Positions 37,360-49,200 of a DNA stretch of 64,000 nt are shown one piece after another. The stretch's first letter is position 1, and each line of letters opens with the position of its first letter. The DNA is from Neurospora tetraspora (Eukaryota > Ascomycota > Sordariomycetes > Sordariales > Sordariaceae). Made by a program: the position numbers and the translations under genes. Location of the stretch: assembly GCF_033439725.1 (NCBI RefSeq), contig NW_026944390.1, forward strand, positions 1,860,001 through 1,924,000, in the 5' to 3' direction. The notes under the pieces were generated by a model. That model had not been told where the DNA came from, did no database searches, and was given only the letters and a program-made list of their open reading frames with translations.

Positions 37360-39186
37360 CTAGTTCCACCAGAAGCTAACACTAAAACTAACACTTAACC
37401 CCCTAACATAATGCCACGACCCAATCGGTATATAAAGCGTATCACCCGGCTCCAAGATACAGTCCACAAACGGCACCTTTTTGAAGTCGTCCTCCCAGCC
37501 CTTTTCATTATTCTCTTCCTCCCCTTCCTGCCCTTCCTCCTTCTCCTCTCCCATTCCCTCTCCCTCCAGCCTATCCCACCCCTCAACAACCCCCAAATCA
37601 ACCTTACTAGTATTCCCCATCTCCACGCCCCCCTCCTTTCCCCTCGGCCTCATCCTCCCCGTCATCTCCGGCCCATACAACCGCACATACTTCTTCCCCA
37701 CCACTTGCACCAGCAAGTTATGATACGGATCCGTATGCAGCGGCGTGATCGTGCCCGGTGGCCCAAACCAGGCATTAAGTTGCGGCGAGTCAAGTTCCGG
37801 TTGATCCTGCGACGGGTCCGTGGGGTGTGGAGGAGGCGCGGTGTAGCAGAGGTCCGGGATCAAGATGTCTTGGCGCAAACGGGGCAGTTGGAGGAAGAGG
37901 GGGTGTTGGGCTAGGTAGGCTATTTGGGTTTTGTCTTCAGGGGACTTCGGTTGGGCTGAGGACGAGGAGAAGGAAGGGGAAGTGTTGGAAGAGGAAGGGG
38001 TGAAAGAGATGGAGGCGTCAATGTACTTGGACAGGAATTCGCCGAATGAGATGATCTTCTGACCCCATCCTTCGTCGACATAGCTGCGGCCGATCTCGAC
38101 GGGGACAAGCCGCCGGCCGGAGAGCGTGCGAGATAAGAGGTAAGCTGGCTTGTTCCAGGGGTGCGTGGTGAGTGCCGGCCAGTGGTCTACTAGACCTGTG
38201 ATGACCAGGGGAGCTGGGCCTGGGCCTCCGTCTGGGCGAGGTTTCGTGAAATAGGACTGAAAAGCTTCGATGGAGAGGGATTCGGCAGAGACTCGTGGGA
38301 TTGGGTTCTTGACAGGCGGCGTGAAGGGTTCGACGGTGAAAAACGAGGGGGTGTTTTGCCAGCTGTCGTTGATTTCTTCCATCACTTCGTCTTTTGTGTT
38401 GGGAGACTCTGGTGATAGACGTCGCTTCTTCTGTGGCCTTTCACCTTCCTGCCCGTTATCATCCCCCTTCGCTCCACCAGCTGTAGCCATCATAGCTGTC
38501 CTATCCCTCAAAACATCCTCCAACAGCCCAAAAGCCTCATCTACCCACCTCCTGCCGCGACTCTTGCCCGCAGCTCCAGCCAGTATCAAACTCAGATCCA
38601 GCGTCTTGACCATCTCATCGACCACCCTTTCCCTCTTTGTTTTTTTCTCCTTCGCCTTCTCATCATCGTCCCCCTCCGGTTCCGCATCAGCCTCAAAGTC
38701 AAACTCGAGCAAAAACAAAACCGCAAACCTCAAAATCGCCGCATCCGTATAAAGCTGTCGCCAACAGGTCGGCACCTCCTTGTACAGATACGCATAAAAT
38801 TTGCCATATGCGGTCTTGGTGAGAAGTTCGAGTCTTCTTTTCACCAGCGAAATTGCTTTTTCGCGCTCTGCTTTGGTTTTGAAGTTGGCATTATTGCTGG
38901 GAGGACCAGCGTCGCCTGAACTGGATCCATAGAGCTGTAAAATTCTCGACGCTTGTCGGCACAAGAGTTCGACTAGTGGTTCTTCGCAGCCTTCCAGTCC
39001 GCAGAGATGGACCCTCCCGGTGCTATCGACGTTGGGTGGAGGCTTTGGTGGACTTGCATGGTGACGAGGTGATGATGATGATGGAGAATCAGGTTCGTCG
39101 TCAATCGTGTGGGCGCATTCTTGAATGATCTGTTGGGCTGCACTTAGGCAAAGATGGATGAGTTTTGACGTTGGCGTGGTTGTCAT
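37360..39186 (-). CDS. JmjC-domain protein of the JMJD5/KDM8 type
   Basis: Intronless, 608 residues. The N-terminal half (to about 290) is helical and hydrophilic. From about 300 it follows human JMJD5: IPRVSAESLSIEAFQSYF, VITGLVDHWPALT, LVPVEIGRSYVDEGW, then the jelly-roll core NAWFGPPGTITPLHTDPYHN, LVQVVGKKYVRLYGPE and YIPIGSWHYVRGLSVSFSVS. The 2-oxoglutarate/Fe(II) ligands are visible as H484, D486 and H592. An acidic Glu/Gly-rich insert separates the second ligand from the third (about 535-570). JMJD5 proteins are described as histone demethylases, arginyl hydroxylases or histone-tail proteases; which applies here is unknown. The ATG at 39186 lies only 34 bp from the end of a RIP-mutated transposon, so its original promoter has been displaced by about 3.2 kb. 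Confidence 0.9.
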   Translation of the reverse strand: MTTTPTSKLIHLCLSAAQQIIQECAHTIDDEPDSPSSSSPRHHASPPKPPPNVDSTGRVHLCGLEGCEEPLVELLCRQASRILQLYGSSSGDAGPPSNNANFKTKAEREKAISLVKRRLELLTKTAYGKFYAYLYKEVPTCWRQLYTDAAILRFAVLFLLEFDFEADAEPEGDDDEKAKEKKTKRERVVDEMVKTLDLSLILAGAAGKSRGRRWVDEAFGLLEDVLRDRTAMMATAGGAKGDDNGQEGERPQKKRRLSPESPNTKDEVMEEINDSWQNTPSFFTVEPFTPPVKNPIPRVSAESLSIEAFQSYFTKPRPDGGPGPAPLVITGLVDHWPALTTHPWNKPAYLLSRTLSGRRLVPVEIGRSYVDEGWGQKIISFGEFLSKYIDASISFTPSSSNTSPSFSSSSAQPKSPEDKTQIAYLAQHPLFLQLPRLRQDILIPDLCYTAPPPHPTDPSQDQPELDSPQLNAWFGPPGTITPLHTDPYHNLLVQVVGKKYVRLYGPEMTGRMRPRGKEGGVEMGNTSKVDLGVVEGWDRLEGEGMGEEKEEGQEGEEENNEKGWEDDFKKVPFVDCILEPGDTLYIPIGSWHYVRGLSVSFSVSFWWN

Positions 39187-39220
39187 TTTTCATTGACATG
39201 AACTTGCCAACGAGATGATA

Positions 39221-39292
39221 CTCGTTAGGGCTAGAAACGCCTCAGTCTGACCCCGTGCTGGCACGGGGTTAGGCAGATTGATTCGCGAATGT
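39221..39292 (+). repeat. Left terminal inverted repeat with internal hairpin
   Basis: Pairs with the right end at about 42394-42456. It contains the perfect palindromic stem CCCCGTG/CACGGGG and the conserved GATTGATTCGCGAA block. Confidence 0.8.
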
Positions 39293-42200
39293 AGATTGAT
39301 TCGCGAAAATTCTGGTACTTCCCCGCCTATACAAACTAGCGGTATAACCATATCACACCAATTTTTTGAAAAGCGCTGCATACGTACATGTAATATCGCT
39401 CAACCTAATAAACATCCTTATATTAGACTAGCAAATCAATAAAATAGGGTCGATATTCTTATTAGAAATTTCGATAATTTTAATATTACTACTTTCTAGT
39501 GTAGTATTTGTTATAGATTCCTCTACTATAGAATCTAGCTATATATTAGAGTCTTACTCTTCAATTAGCGAGTTGAGAGGAAGTTCTTATCTATACTTTG
39601 GTCTATAGTAATACGTACCCTTATCGTTCTTACGCAGTATTTCGATATGCTCTTCCTATATTAGACCATAAGATTCCTCCTCCTCTTCCTCTTTAAATAG
39701 AGGAAACTTATCCTCTTTAGCTTTAATAAGTAGCTCTTTACTAGTAATAAAAGCAGTAATAACCTTTTCGATAATGGTTTCGATAAGTGAATTATAAATT
39801 TATAGAATAATAGGCTTTAATCTATTATTTGATAGTATTTAATAGAGGGGGAGGATAATATCCTTTTTTAATTTACCTAATTGCGTTACTTTTATTTAAA
39901 TAGCTTCCCTTTTCGCTTCTTAATAGTACTTTTAACGCTTTTATTATATAAATTTATTTTACTTAAATAATTAGTTTTAATCTTTAATTTTATTTAAAAT
40001 TAAATTAATTACTATATTCTATTCTATACGAAATTTACTAATAAATTGTAATTTAACCATCTTATTCTAGGTTTTATTCTATTGCTCGGTTTTATACGTA
40101 CTAAGCCACTTTCGTAAGATAATCCTTTCAATATCGAGATCCTTCTTACGCTAGCGTAGCTTCTTTTTAGTACGTAATTCAATTCTATAATATTCGTTTA
40201 TTACTATACGAAGACGAATATTATTAATTTTAATAGGATTAGCGTAAGTAATTAAATAGTTAATTATATAGTTTTCCCTCTATATAATTTCTTTTGATTA
40301 CCTCTTTTTTTTAAACTATTATACTTCTATATTAGTAACTCCTATTAGTATGATTACTTTAATGGATTTATCCCTCTTAAATATAATATACTTTATAATA
40401 GGATTAAGGGGTATCTTCGCTACGCTTAATTTGAGTAATCCTTATTGAACGTACGTATTATACCCTAAAATCGTAATTATATTTAAAGGGGGTATTATTG
40501 CTTTCGCCTAATCTTTTTTAATATAAAGTATTAATAGAGGTATTATTATACTATAACCCTTATAAGGGTTATTAATATTGAATTCTTTAAGTCGTTAATT
40601 TAATATAAGGTTTATAAGTCCTTTCTCCTTCGCCTTTACTTATAAAAGGGCTCGATTATCTATAATTTCTTTTGATTTAAATTAAGCCTCTTCGTTTTTA
40701 ATTATAATATATCCCTTATTTCTTTTTAAAATGTTTAGATTAGTTACTAATATGAGGGGGTTTTATAATTTATTAAATATAACTGAAGGTTTATATAGAT
40801 AAAGTTTATACTTTATTTAAGCGGATTATATAATCGATTATTTGAAAGATTCGCTTTTAATATAAAATAACCTATTTAAAAAAGATAATTTAGTATATTC
40901 TATATTACTATACATTATTGTTTTAAGGATATTTCTTTAATGATAGTACTTATAGATTTGAAATACCCTTATATCAAAAGGTTAAAAGATATAAGTTAAG
41001 TAAGAGGGGAGGAGAAAGAGGATAATATTATATTAGCAGCATCGCTAATAAAATTTAATAGTATAATAATTACTATAATTATTTAGCAGTAGGAGACGCT
41101 TCTTTTTTTTATTAAAAGGACGAGAGTGCTCCTCCTAGTAATTAAATTAATTGAGGGTAAATTAATTATTAATATAATTATTAAGCAAGGTAGCGATAAT
41201 AGAGTAATTATTAAGTCGGTTATCGATATAGTTTTTACTAATATTTATATTAGGAAGAATAATAAATACGGGGACCATACGGTTAGAAGTAAAAATATAT
41301 TCAATAACTATTACTATTTTTCGAACGTTTAGATTTGGAGTATATATAATCGGTATTTTAATATACAATTAAATAATATAGGATTTAAATTGTATACCGA
41401 CTCTAAATTTAAATTTATCCCTATTCTATATAATATTAGGTATAATACTATTCTTATCGACTGTCTCTTTCTATAATTTAAATACCTCTTCTATACTAAT
41501 TCGAAATTAAATTGCCTTACGTACCTACATTAGCGATTTCGTACGTACGGATTTAAATTCTAACCGAATTATAAATTCGTAATTTTATTACCGGTTAATA
41601 CTAATTTTACGGCCGTTAATGCGAGTAAGCTACTTCGTCGCGTATATAATTTCTTTATTAGTAACTTTATATCTTAATTAAAATAATTAATTAACGAATA
41701 ATAATAATTATAAACAAATAATAGCAGTTGTAAATGGTAGGTATTAATTAATAGATATTTACGTATTTACTTAAATAAATAATACGAATTCTTCCTCTTT
41801 AATTAATTTTTTTACCCCGATATTCTACGGTTACGGTTTAGCCTCCTTTAAGCGATTTACAGTAGCGTAATAGTTGGCGCTATAAGTTCGCGCGGTAACG
41901 GCGACCGTTTTAAACCTTTTATCTTTTAGCGTACGAACAGTAAAATCAATACACTATTTATTCGAAAAATAGCAAAAAGGTTATTAACGGGTTCTATAGT
42001 ATACAATTTTATAATAAAGTAATTGGATTATCGATAGAATGGATATAATATATAGAATAAGAGCCGGGTAAAACGGCAATATACGAAAGTACTAAATAAT
42101 TAGAGAGAATTAAAAATAATTAAATTATTTTCTATACACCGTTTAATACGTTAGAAAGGCGGTAGCGCGCGCTAACCAATTAAAATTTTATATTAGTTAC

Positions 42201-42393
42201 CTTATTTAATATTAAATACTTAAATGCCCTTATATTAACCATTCCTAGAAAGTAGAATTGAACGTTTTAGCAATTTATAATAGATTTATACAGTAGTATA
42301 AATTAGATTGCTTATAGTGGGTATGTAAAAAAACAGATGTATATTAATTTGCTAACAAATTACATAGTTAACTATATACCTAGATTTTTTCGC

Positions 42394-42456
42394 GAATCAA
42401 TCTGCCAGACCCATTACTACGTAATGGGTCCTAGAGGCGTTTCTAGCCCAGACGAG
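42394..42456 (-). repeat. Right terminal inverted repeat with internal hairpin
   Basis: Inverted copy of the left end. The hairpin stem here is ACCCATTAC/GTAATGGGT, different in sequence from the left hairpin but in the same position. Confidence 0.8.
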
Positions 42457-43369
42457 TATAGGGTTTGTTTACTTTGCGAGGAGTTGTAAGAGGATAAAAA
42501 GGGGGAAGCTTGAAAGAAAGTGACCAACCAGGTTGAACAAACCCACCTTGTGTCTTATGCACGCTTTGATGCATGGTTTATGCAACTTGTGCACGGGCAC
42601 TCCTCATTGGCCGATGTGATGATTATTAATAGCAACATCACGGCACACTGGGCTTGTGTAACCTCAAAAGTTAGGAGACGTTCCGACATTGAGAAACCGC
42701 AACCCGGCAACGGGGATAGCTCCGGTGATTCAAAATGAAAGGAGGTTGAAAAACGCAAACACTGTGCCGCGAGCAAAAATTCCGTGGAGAAAAACCAACG
42801 CTGCTTTCATTCAACCCTGAATTTGAAGTGAAACCCGCCCAATGACATGATCTGATCGTGGAGCACCAAAAACTCTTCCTGTATGGTGGGAATGGTGGCG
42901 CCCTTGGAGCGGTGGCCGGAACCCTTCTGGGCAGTCCTTTTTTAGGCGTCACTGGCACACCACTGGAGTGTCCGAGTGACTGCTTCTCGTCAGCTTCCTG
43001 CAGTTTGCACTTTGCACCAGCCAACGCCCACCCCCCCGACGGACGCCCCAAGCGTCGTCGCCCATTCTCGGGTCCCCTCGGTTTGGCCCCACCCCCTTAC
43101 CCGACAACTCGGGTTCGGCCCTTGACTCAGATCCAAATGATCCAAACTGTCGGGTTCCAAGGTGGGCAAAAATAACAAAGGTCGTGTCGTGCTTACGTAC
43201 TGCGCATGCAAATCAACGGCTGCGCGCTTGTTGGGAAGTGGAATCCGATTCCGGACCCGACAGTATGGTTTGACTGAAAAAGGCGATGTGACATGTCGAC
43301 ATCGAAATCGAAGTAACACCTTAGAATCAGAATTCTGTCTTTTGTTTACCGCTTCCTCGCCCAATTTCC
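42457..43369. other. Host DNA between the transposon and the methyltransferase gene
   Basis: About 0.9 kb of normal composition. Before the transposon insertion this was the DNA immediately upstream of the JmjC gene, so its original promoter probably lies here, next to the 3' end of the methyltransferase gene. No gene seen. Confidence 0.5.
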
Positions 43370-44617
43370 CTACGTCTGCTGCTGCTGACTACTGCCGAAA
43401 CTGGTTGTACTGGGATTCGCACTCAATGGCGGCTTCTGGCCTATTATGAAGTACATCAGGACCTGCGCATGGACCCGCCGGTCGTTGAGCACAGCCTTCA
43501 CACTGCTTTGGAGTTCCTCTCTCTCCTTCTCCTCCATTCCGTTTTCGATGAACGGCCTTGCCGACATGGCAACACATAGGTCCATGCTTACCTCCTTCAT
43601 GAGCCGGCCTATGATGCGCTGATGCTGATCCCTGGGCCACTCACCCACCGGTACGTGCATGACGGTTTTCCGCACGTTAATGAAACCTATTCTTTGCATC
43701 AACTCTGGGAGGTGCTCGGCGATATCAACCTCGAATCCGTATCTGCTTGAGAGAACCTCGCTCCCTACTTCATGAAATCTCAACAGCGCGTGATCAGGGT
43801 TAACGGTGTTATCATCGCTGAAAACGTGCGGGTTCACTTCTACGGACTCGACCCAACCGCCAGGCTTGAGGTTCCTGCGCAGTACAGATTAGCGGGATTT
43901 AAACAAAGGTGACGGATGACAGCGGTAGTCTTACTCGAATATCCTCCGGAATAGCGTTGCGTTGTCCTTGAGCGTAACACTGACATAGCGCAGATGGATA
44001 AACTCAAAGTCCGAGTCTTGCACCCATTCGTCTTCGATATCGTCTACCACAAACTCGACATTTGGCGGGATCCAGACAGGTTGAATTGGAGACAAGTCAA
44101 CGCCTACTACTCTGGCGCTAGGAAACATCTCTCCCACTGGCAAAGTGTTAGTTTGACGTACGAACGAAGCGAAAGTGGCGCACCGCAATTCTTCTTCGGT
44201 ACGTACTCTCGATAGCCCAGTCGCCAAATCCGGTCCCAAGGTCGGCAATCTTTTGGGGATGATTTCCGATCGGCGCAACAAATAGCTTTCCTTTCAGCAT
44301 CTCCTTGAACATGGCATGTCGCATGTATTCGCGGTTGTACTCGAGGTCGTCGTTGGGTAATGGGTATCTTCCTTCGCGAAACGTATGGTATCGCCTGGAC
44401 CAAGCATTAGCAACGGCACTCACAGACGAAGAGTGTCGAGTAACCCTTTCCCTGATACGTACCTTCCATATTCCCAGATGTGGTCGTTCACGCTGGATGT
44501 GAGAGAGCCATACCGCGACTCGGCTATGCTGGGGTCATAATCCGACGTGGCTGTATCCTCCCCGCTCTGCCATTCGCCCTCGGCCAGTGGCTCAATAACG
44601 CCCGCACCTTGTTCCAT
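43370..44617 (-). CDS. LaeA-like / TAM-type SAM-dependent methyltransferase
   Basis: Four exons, 44617-44463, 44394-44207, 44136-43935 and 43874-43370, with introns of 68, 70 and 60 bp that have good GTACGT or GTAAGA donors and CAG acceptors, give 349 residues from the ATG at 44617. Splicing yields the expected order: IWEYGRRYHTFREGRYPLPN, then motif I IADLGTGFGDWAIEMGE at about 100-115, VVGVDLSPIQPVWIPPNVEF, the acidic DDIED loop, FIHLRYVS and NLKPGGWVESVEV. This is the fungal LaeA/UMTA-like class I methyltransferase family. LaeA regulates secondary metabolism and development, but most family members have unknown substrates. Another upstream exon is likely: in-frame coding-like sequence continues to an acceptor near 44690, and a donor CAAG|GTAAGG lies near 44740. 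The true start is therefore unresolved. The C-terminus ends in a Gln run. Confidence 0.85.
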
Positions 44618-46055
44618 CTCGTTGTCGTCAAGTTGTCCAGAACAGATCTCCTCTTGATTCTCCGGGTTGATGTTTGATTCGATCCTGCCTATCGTAAGTA
44701 CCGAGTGTCAAAGCTGGAGATGCATGATCCACCTTACCTTGGACAAAGAATCTGTCGCCTCGCTGTTGGATTCGCTTGGATGGTTGATGTTCTGGAAAGG
44801 CCGAGGAAAGTTGTAGATAAGGAAGAAGAACACCTTGCCGGAGAGATCGTAGTGGATCAGGTAAAAAGAAACCGAAACTGGGGCTCGAGGAAGACGCTGC
44901 CAATAGGTGCTTGTTGTCTTTTGGGTCAGCCTGGGAAGAGACTCGTCACTCACTTGGGCTTGTCGGAGAAGCCCCGACCAAGCAGAAGAGAGAGACCAGC
45001 AGCCGGGGGAAAGGGAGAAAATGTCTGATACTGGAGACATATCAAGTCCCAATGAAGAGCTTCAAAAGGCGGAGTGCCGTGGATACTCGGGGCTTATACA
45101 CACAGTAGACACCGCAAAGAAAGGAATAATTACCTGGGCTATGAGGGGCGTGTAGAGAGCGGAGTGGGTATGATAAGTTACCGGGGCGCCAATCAAGGGG
45201 GGAAGGATCTCTAATGACATGGGCCGGATGCATATGAGAAAACGCCATCTATGCATCTCCAGCACCAGCGCACCGAGTAGCCCGAACTCGGGTCTCAGTC
45301 AGGCTCCGTCTGCTATGTGCTAAGGGCCAAGAAACCTGAAGCATTGCCGCGCTAAGAGGTCCCTATGGCCTTATGTACGAAGCCGGCAACGTACCAGTAG
45401 CGTCCCGGTAGCGTAGCCAGGACACATAGCGTAGCACCTAGCAAGCCGGTTCGGCAGACGAACCCCTCCCCCAGCTCTCGATGCATCATCCCACAACCGA
45501 ACCGCCGGGAGCCGCAACAGAGCCCACCGTGCTGGGACAGTTCCAGTCTGACACCCCCCTGGTCTCGGGCGGTAGGCCAGGGAGCAAGTTGCCAGGGCCC
45601 CAGGAGAGCCAATCTGCCCGGCCGTGTCTACACACACCACACCCAGCAACCCTGACACACAAAGGGAGGACCAAGCCTGTTACCGACCTGTCGGGTGCGA
45701 GTGCATAGGCATTCCGGTAGAAATTGGTATGGGATGTGCGAGAGCCACCATGGAAGAGCGAGCAAGGGCATGATTATAGAATAGGATGTCGTCCCCGAAA
45801 CAATCGAACTTGCACCGAGGCCGCTTGGCCCATTGGCTTGTTTCGTTTTTACACCTTTGAACAAGCAATGACAAATCCTTTCCGTATGAGGTGATCAACC
45901 CTTTTCCATGGCCATGTGGTAGAAAGGGAATTCCCAGAGTGACGGATCATGGAATGAGACTGGAAACTTTCAGCCGCCTGACAGGCCCGGAAATGGAGGT
46001 TGTCGGGAATCTAGGAGGGATCGGAGTGGACGATATCGGGGGACGGGGCGAGTCC
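44618..46055. other. Upstream region of the methyltransferase gene
   Basis: Normal composition. It probably contains one or two further 5' exons or the leader of the methyltransferase (about 44690-45040), then about 1 kb with only short conflicting frames. The left copy of the 5 bp target duplication (AGTCC, 46051-46055) closes it. Confidence 0.45.
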
Positions 46056-46220
46056 TGTGATATTACTGGTAATAATCGATATGGGGTTCAACGTGGCTTG
46101 ATTGTATGTGTGTGTGTAAGACTGGCTCTGTAGACTCGAAGCTCTAGCATCTAGATAAATCCCGCATATCCCAACCTAATTGGGTACGTATACGCCCAAT
46201 AAATCCCCTAGCCTTTAATA
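46056..46220 (-). repeat. Copy B 3' LTR
   Basis: 165 bp. The outer end (TGTGATATTACTGG) is preserved and the inner end is more A+T-rich. Confidence 0.88.
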
Positions 46221-49200
46221 TACCCCCTTAGATCTAGTATACAAACTACGCCAAATCTACCTAAATATGCCCTAAAATACCCTAAAATCCTCCTAAAACT
46301 AGCTAAAAATGATATTATTCTTAAATTACTTCTTTATTACGGTAACTTTTAAACTTTTATTCGTAAGAATCTTACCTTATTATATTTACTATTATATTTA
46401 CTAATTCATTACCCGAATCCTCCTCTATAGAATCTTCTATACCCTTTAAGCAGCCTACAATAATATCTCTACTACTAAACTCTCGTAATTAAATTTATAG
46501 CCGTTATAATTCTATAAATCCTAAATACTCTATAGATCTTAAATATATTGTAAGAAGGAAGTTCTTTATAAAGCTATCTACGATTTACTCCTTAATAAAT
46601 ATATATACTATATTTACTAACTTTTTCTCCTACGTTTACTTTAATTAATATTTATATATATCAACGTATTTGAACTTCATTACGAGCCAAATTCCTTCCT
46701 TTACAATAAATTATATTATTTATTTATTATTATAACCTATAAGTATAGCCTCTTAATCTTCGAATCCTAAAGTAAATTCGTTAAAGAAATAGTAGGCGTA
46801 AATTACCTCCTTAACTCTTTAATTAAAAGATATTAATTTAACCTCTATAAATAAAGTCGTAATTATATTTTATTTATTAGTACGCTAATGAATAGTAGCG
46901 CCTAATAATTTAAATATAGATATTTATAAATTCTTTCGATTAAGAGAATTATTTATAAATAAGGAATTAATTATAATATAAAAGTCCTAACAGTCTTTAC
47001 TATTTAATTAAAGGGTATAATCTTAAATTATTAGAAGGTAGAGAACTATTTTATTTATAATTATATAATACGCTAAATTAGGGTTTAAATTAAATTAAGC
47101 GAATTTAGAGACCAGGAAGGCTAGGTTTAATCGTAACGTAATAGCAATATGGAGAATCGAACCGATTTTAATATAATATATATAAATCTCGTATAGGGTA
47201 ATATTATGTTAGTAAAATAAAAGCTCTATTTTAATTATAGGCGTAGAATATAGCTTCTTTATATATTTAATCTTCTCCGCGATTCTTTATATATAATTAT
47301 ACTATAATAATTAAATTAGCTTCTTTTTTCCATTTTAAATAATTTCGATATTTAAAAACTACTTTAGTAACTCTTTACCCGTTAATTAATACTTCCGCTC
47401 TATAACGGCTACTACCCCCTTAATTATAGTAATCTCTTTATTTCTGTTTTAATAAATGATAACAATGTTATTAATATAGAAGAAAAAGAATATATTATTT
47501 TTAATTAGGATACTAAGTTCTATAGAAAGAGGGTTTATATTTACAATTACAAAGGTCTTAGTAAATTCCCATTATTAAGAGGGGAGATCTTTATAAATTA
47601 TATAGCGCGCGTAGTAATTAAAATACTTAACCTTTTTTAATATACTTAGGGGGAGCTTTTATAAATATTACTTTATTAAATACAATTTTAATAAAGGCCT
47701 TCTTTATATTATATTAAATTAAATCGAAATTAAAGTAAGTAGCTATAATTATTAGGATATAAAATAATTTAATTGTTAGAATCGTTACATATATTTTATA
47801 TACGCTATTTTTAAATTATTAGTCCTTATGTATAATTAAACGTACTTTATATTTGAAAAACCGGCCGTTTTAATCGAATTTGTAAGTATATACCTATATT
47901 AAACCGAATATTTCGTTATTTCCTACTTCCTTAATATTAATTTACTTCTAAAACTTCTTATTTTTATATTCGCTTAGGTATTCCGTTTTTTATAGCCTTA
48001 AAGAATTTTCTAAAAGGATGAGAATTAAAATTACTATAATACTTTAACAAAAGTATGAAATTAATTAGATAAAGGGTCCTCAATATACCCTTTACTCTAT
48101 AGCGGTTAATGATTTCCCTCATTATTTTTAATTTAGGATTATAGCTGGGATCGATATCGATACCCCTCTTTTTTATTTCTTCTAAGAAAGTTTAGTCTAC
48201 GACCTTATCTCCTTAAAGTCTTATTAATCGATTACCCTTTATAAATGAAAACAACGCAGCTTAATAAAAGTATTAATCTATAGTTAATTATAAATCTTTA
48301 TTAGAATAAGAGAGGTTAGTTATTAAAAACGTAATTAGGCTTTTAAAAGGTATAGGGAAATAGCCCTCCTTTTTATCCTTTAAATTTAAAATTATATTTT
48401 AAAAATCCGACGACGATAATATAAACGGCGATAGTAAGGATTCTAAAAATCCTTACAGTATTTCTAAACCTATTTACAGTTATATTTCTAATATTTATAG
48501 GACTTTTAAAAATTTAGACTACGTTTATATTTTTAAAGACCTTAATTCTTCCTTTTCCCTTAGTATATTCTCGGCCTCAATAAAAAAGTTTTAGACAACG
48601 GGGCTAGGAATTCCGTTATTTACGGTAGGTATAGCCTCGATTTATAGGACGTTTATTTGTACAATATGTATTTAATAGAAAATTTTTAATTGTATAATCA
48701 ACTCTTTAAGGGAAATATTAAGGGTCTTATAGATTTCTTTAATATTATTATTAAGAAAAACCTCGTTTTTATTAAATACGACGTTTCGTATAATAGTAAT
48801 AGAGTTAGTATAGGGATTCTAAATCCTATAAATATTTATTAATTAGTATCTAATTAAATAATTAACCTAAGTACGATCTTTAAGCTTTATTAATTTATTC
48901 TATTCTTTTAGAATTTCTATTATAAGAGTAAAGGCTTTATAACTATATATTTTAAAATATACGATAGTAGGGGAGGGGTTTAATAGAGAAACGATACTAT
49001 TTTTAAATTAGTAGTACGTTTCGAATTGGTCTTAGGGAGATTTCTAATAATATTTTATTTTAGGAGTTCGGTTATACAAATATACAATTATTCTAATAAT
49101 TTTTATTTATAATTTGTAAGAAATATTTATATTTAATTATATTACTATATCCTTAGTCTTAATTATACCCCCTAAGCGCTTTGCGCTGCCGTTTTAAATT

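Larger units (their letters stand above)
39221..42456 (-). mobile_element. RIP-mutated DNA transposon with ~60 bp terminal inverted repeats and TA flanks
   Basis: The two ends are inverted copies: left CTCGTTAGGGCTAGAAACGC..., right (reverse complement) CTCGTCTGGGCTAGAAACGC.... Both continue to a shared GGCAGATTGATTCGCGAA. Each terminal repeat contains an internal hairpin whose loop side differs between ends (CCCCGTGCTGGCACGGGG left, ACCCATTACGTAGTAATGGG right). The left end has a second copy of AGATTGATTCGCGAA. A TA dinucleotide flanks each end (39219-39220 and 42457-42458), as in Tc1/mariner/pogo elements, though two bases are weak evidence. Inside, about 2.9 kb is A+T-rich and RIP-mutated with no intact frame. 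The minus strand looks the more coding-like. At 3236 bp it is larger than usual Fot1-type elements, so the superfamily is uncertain. Confidence 0.75.

Noticed and set aside
41126-41368. Short overlapping frames inside the A+T-rich transposon
   Set aside because: Chance frames in RIP-mutated DNA; Ile/Asn/Tyr-rich with no motif.
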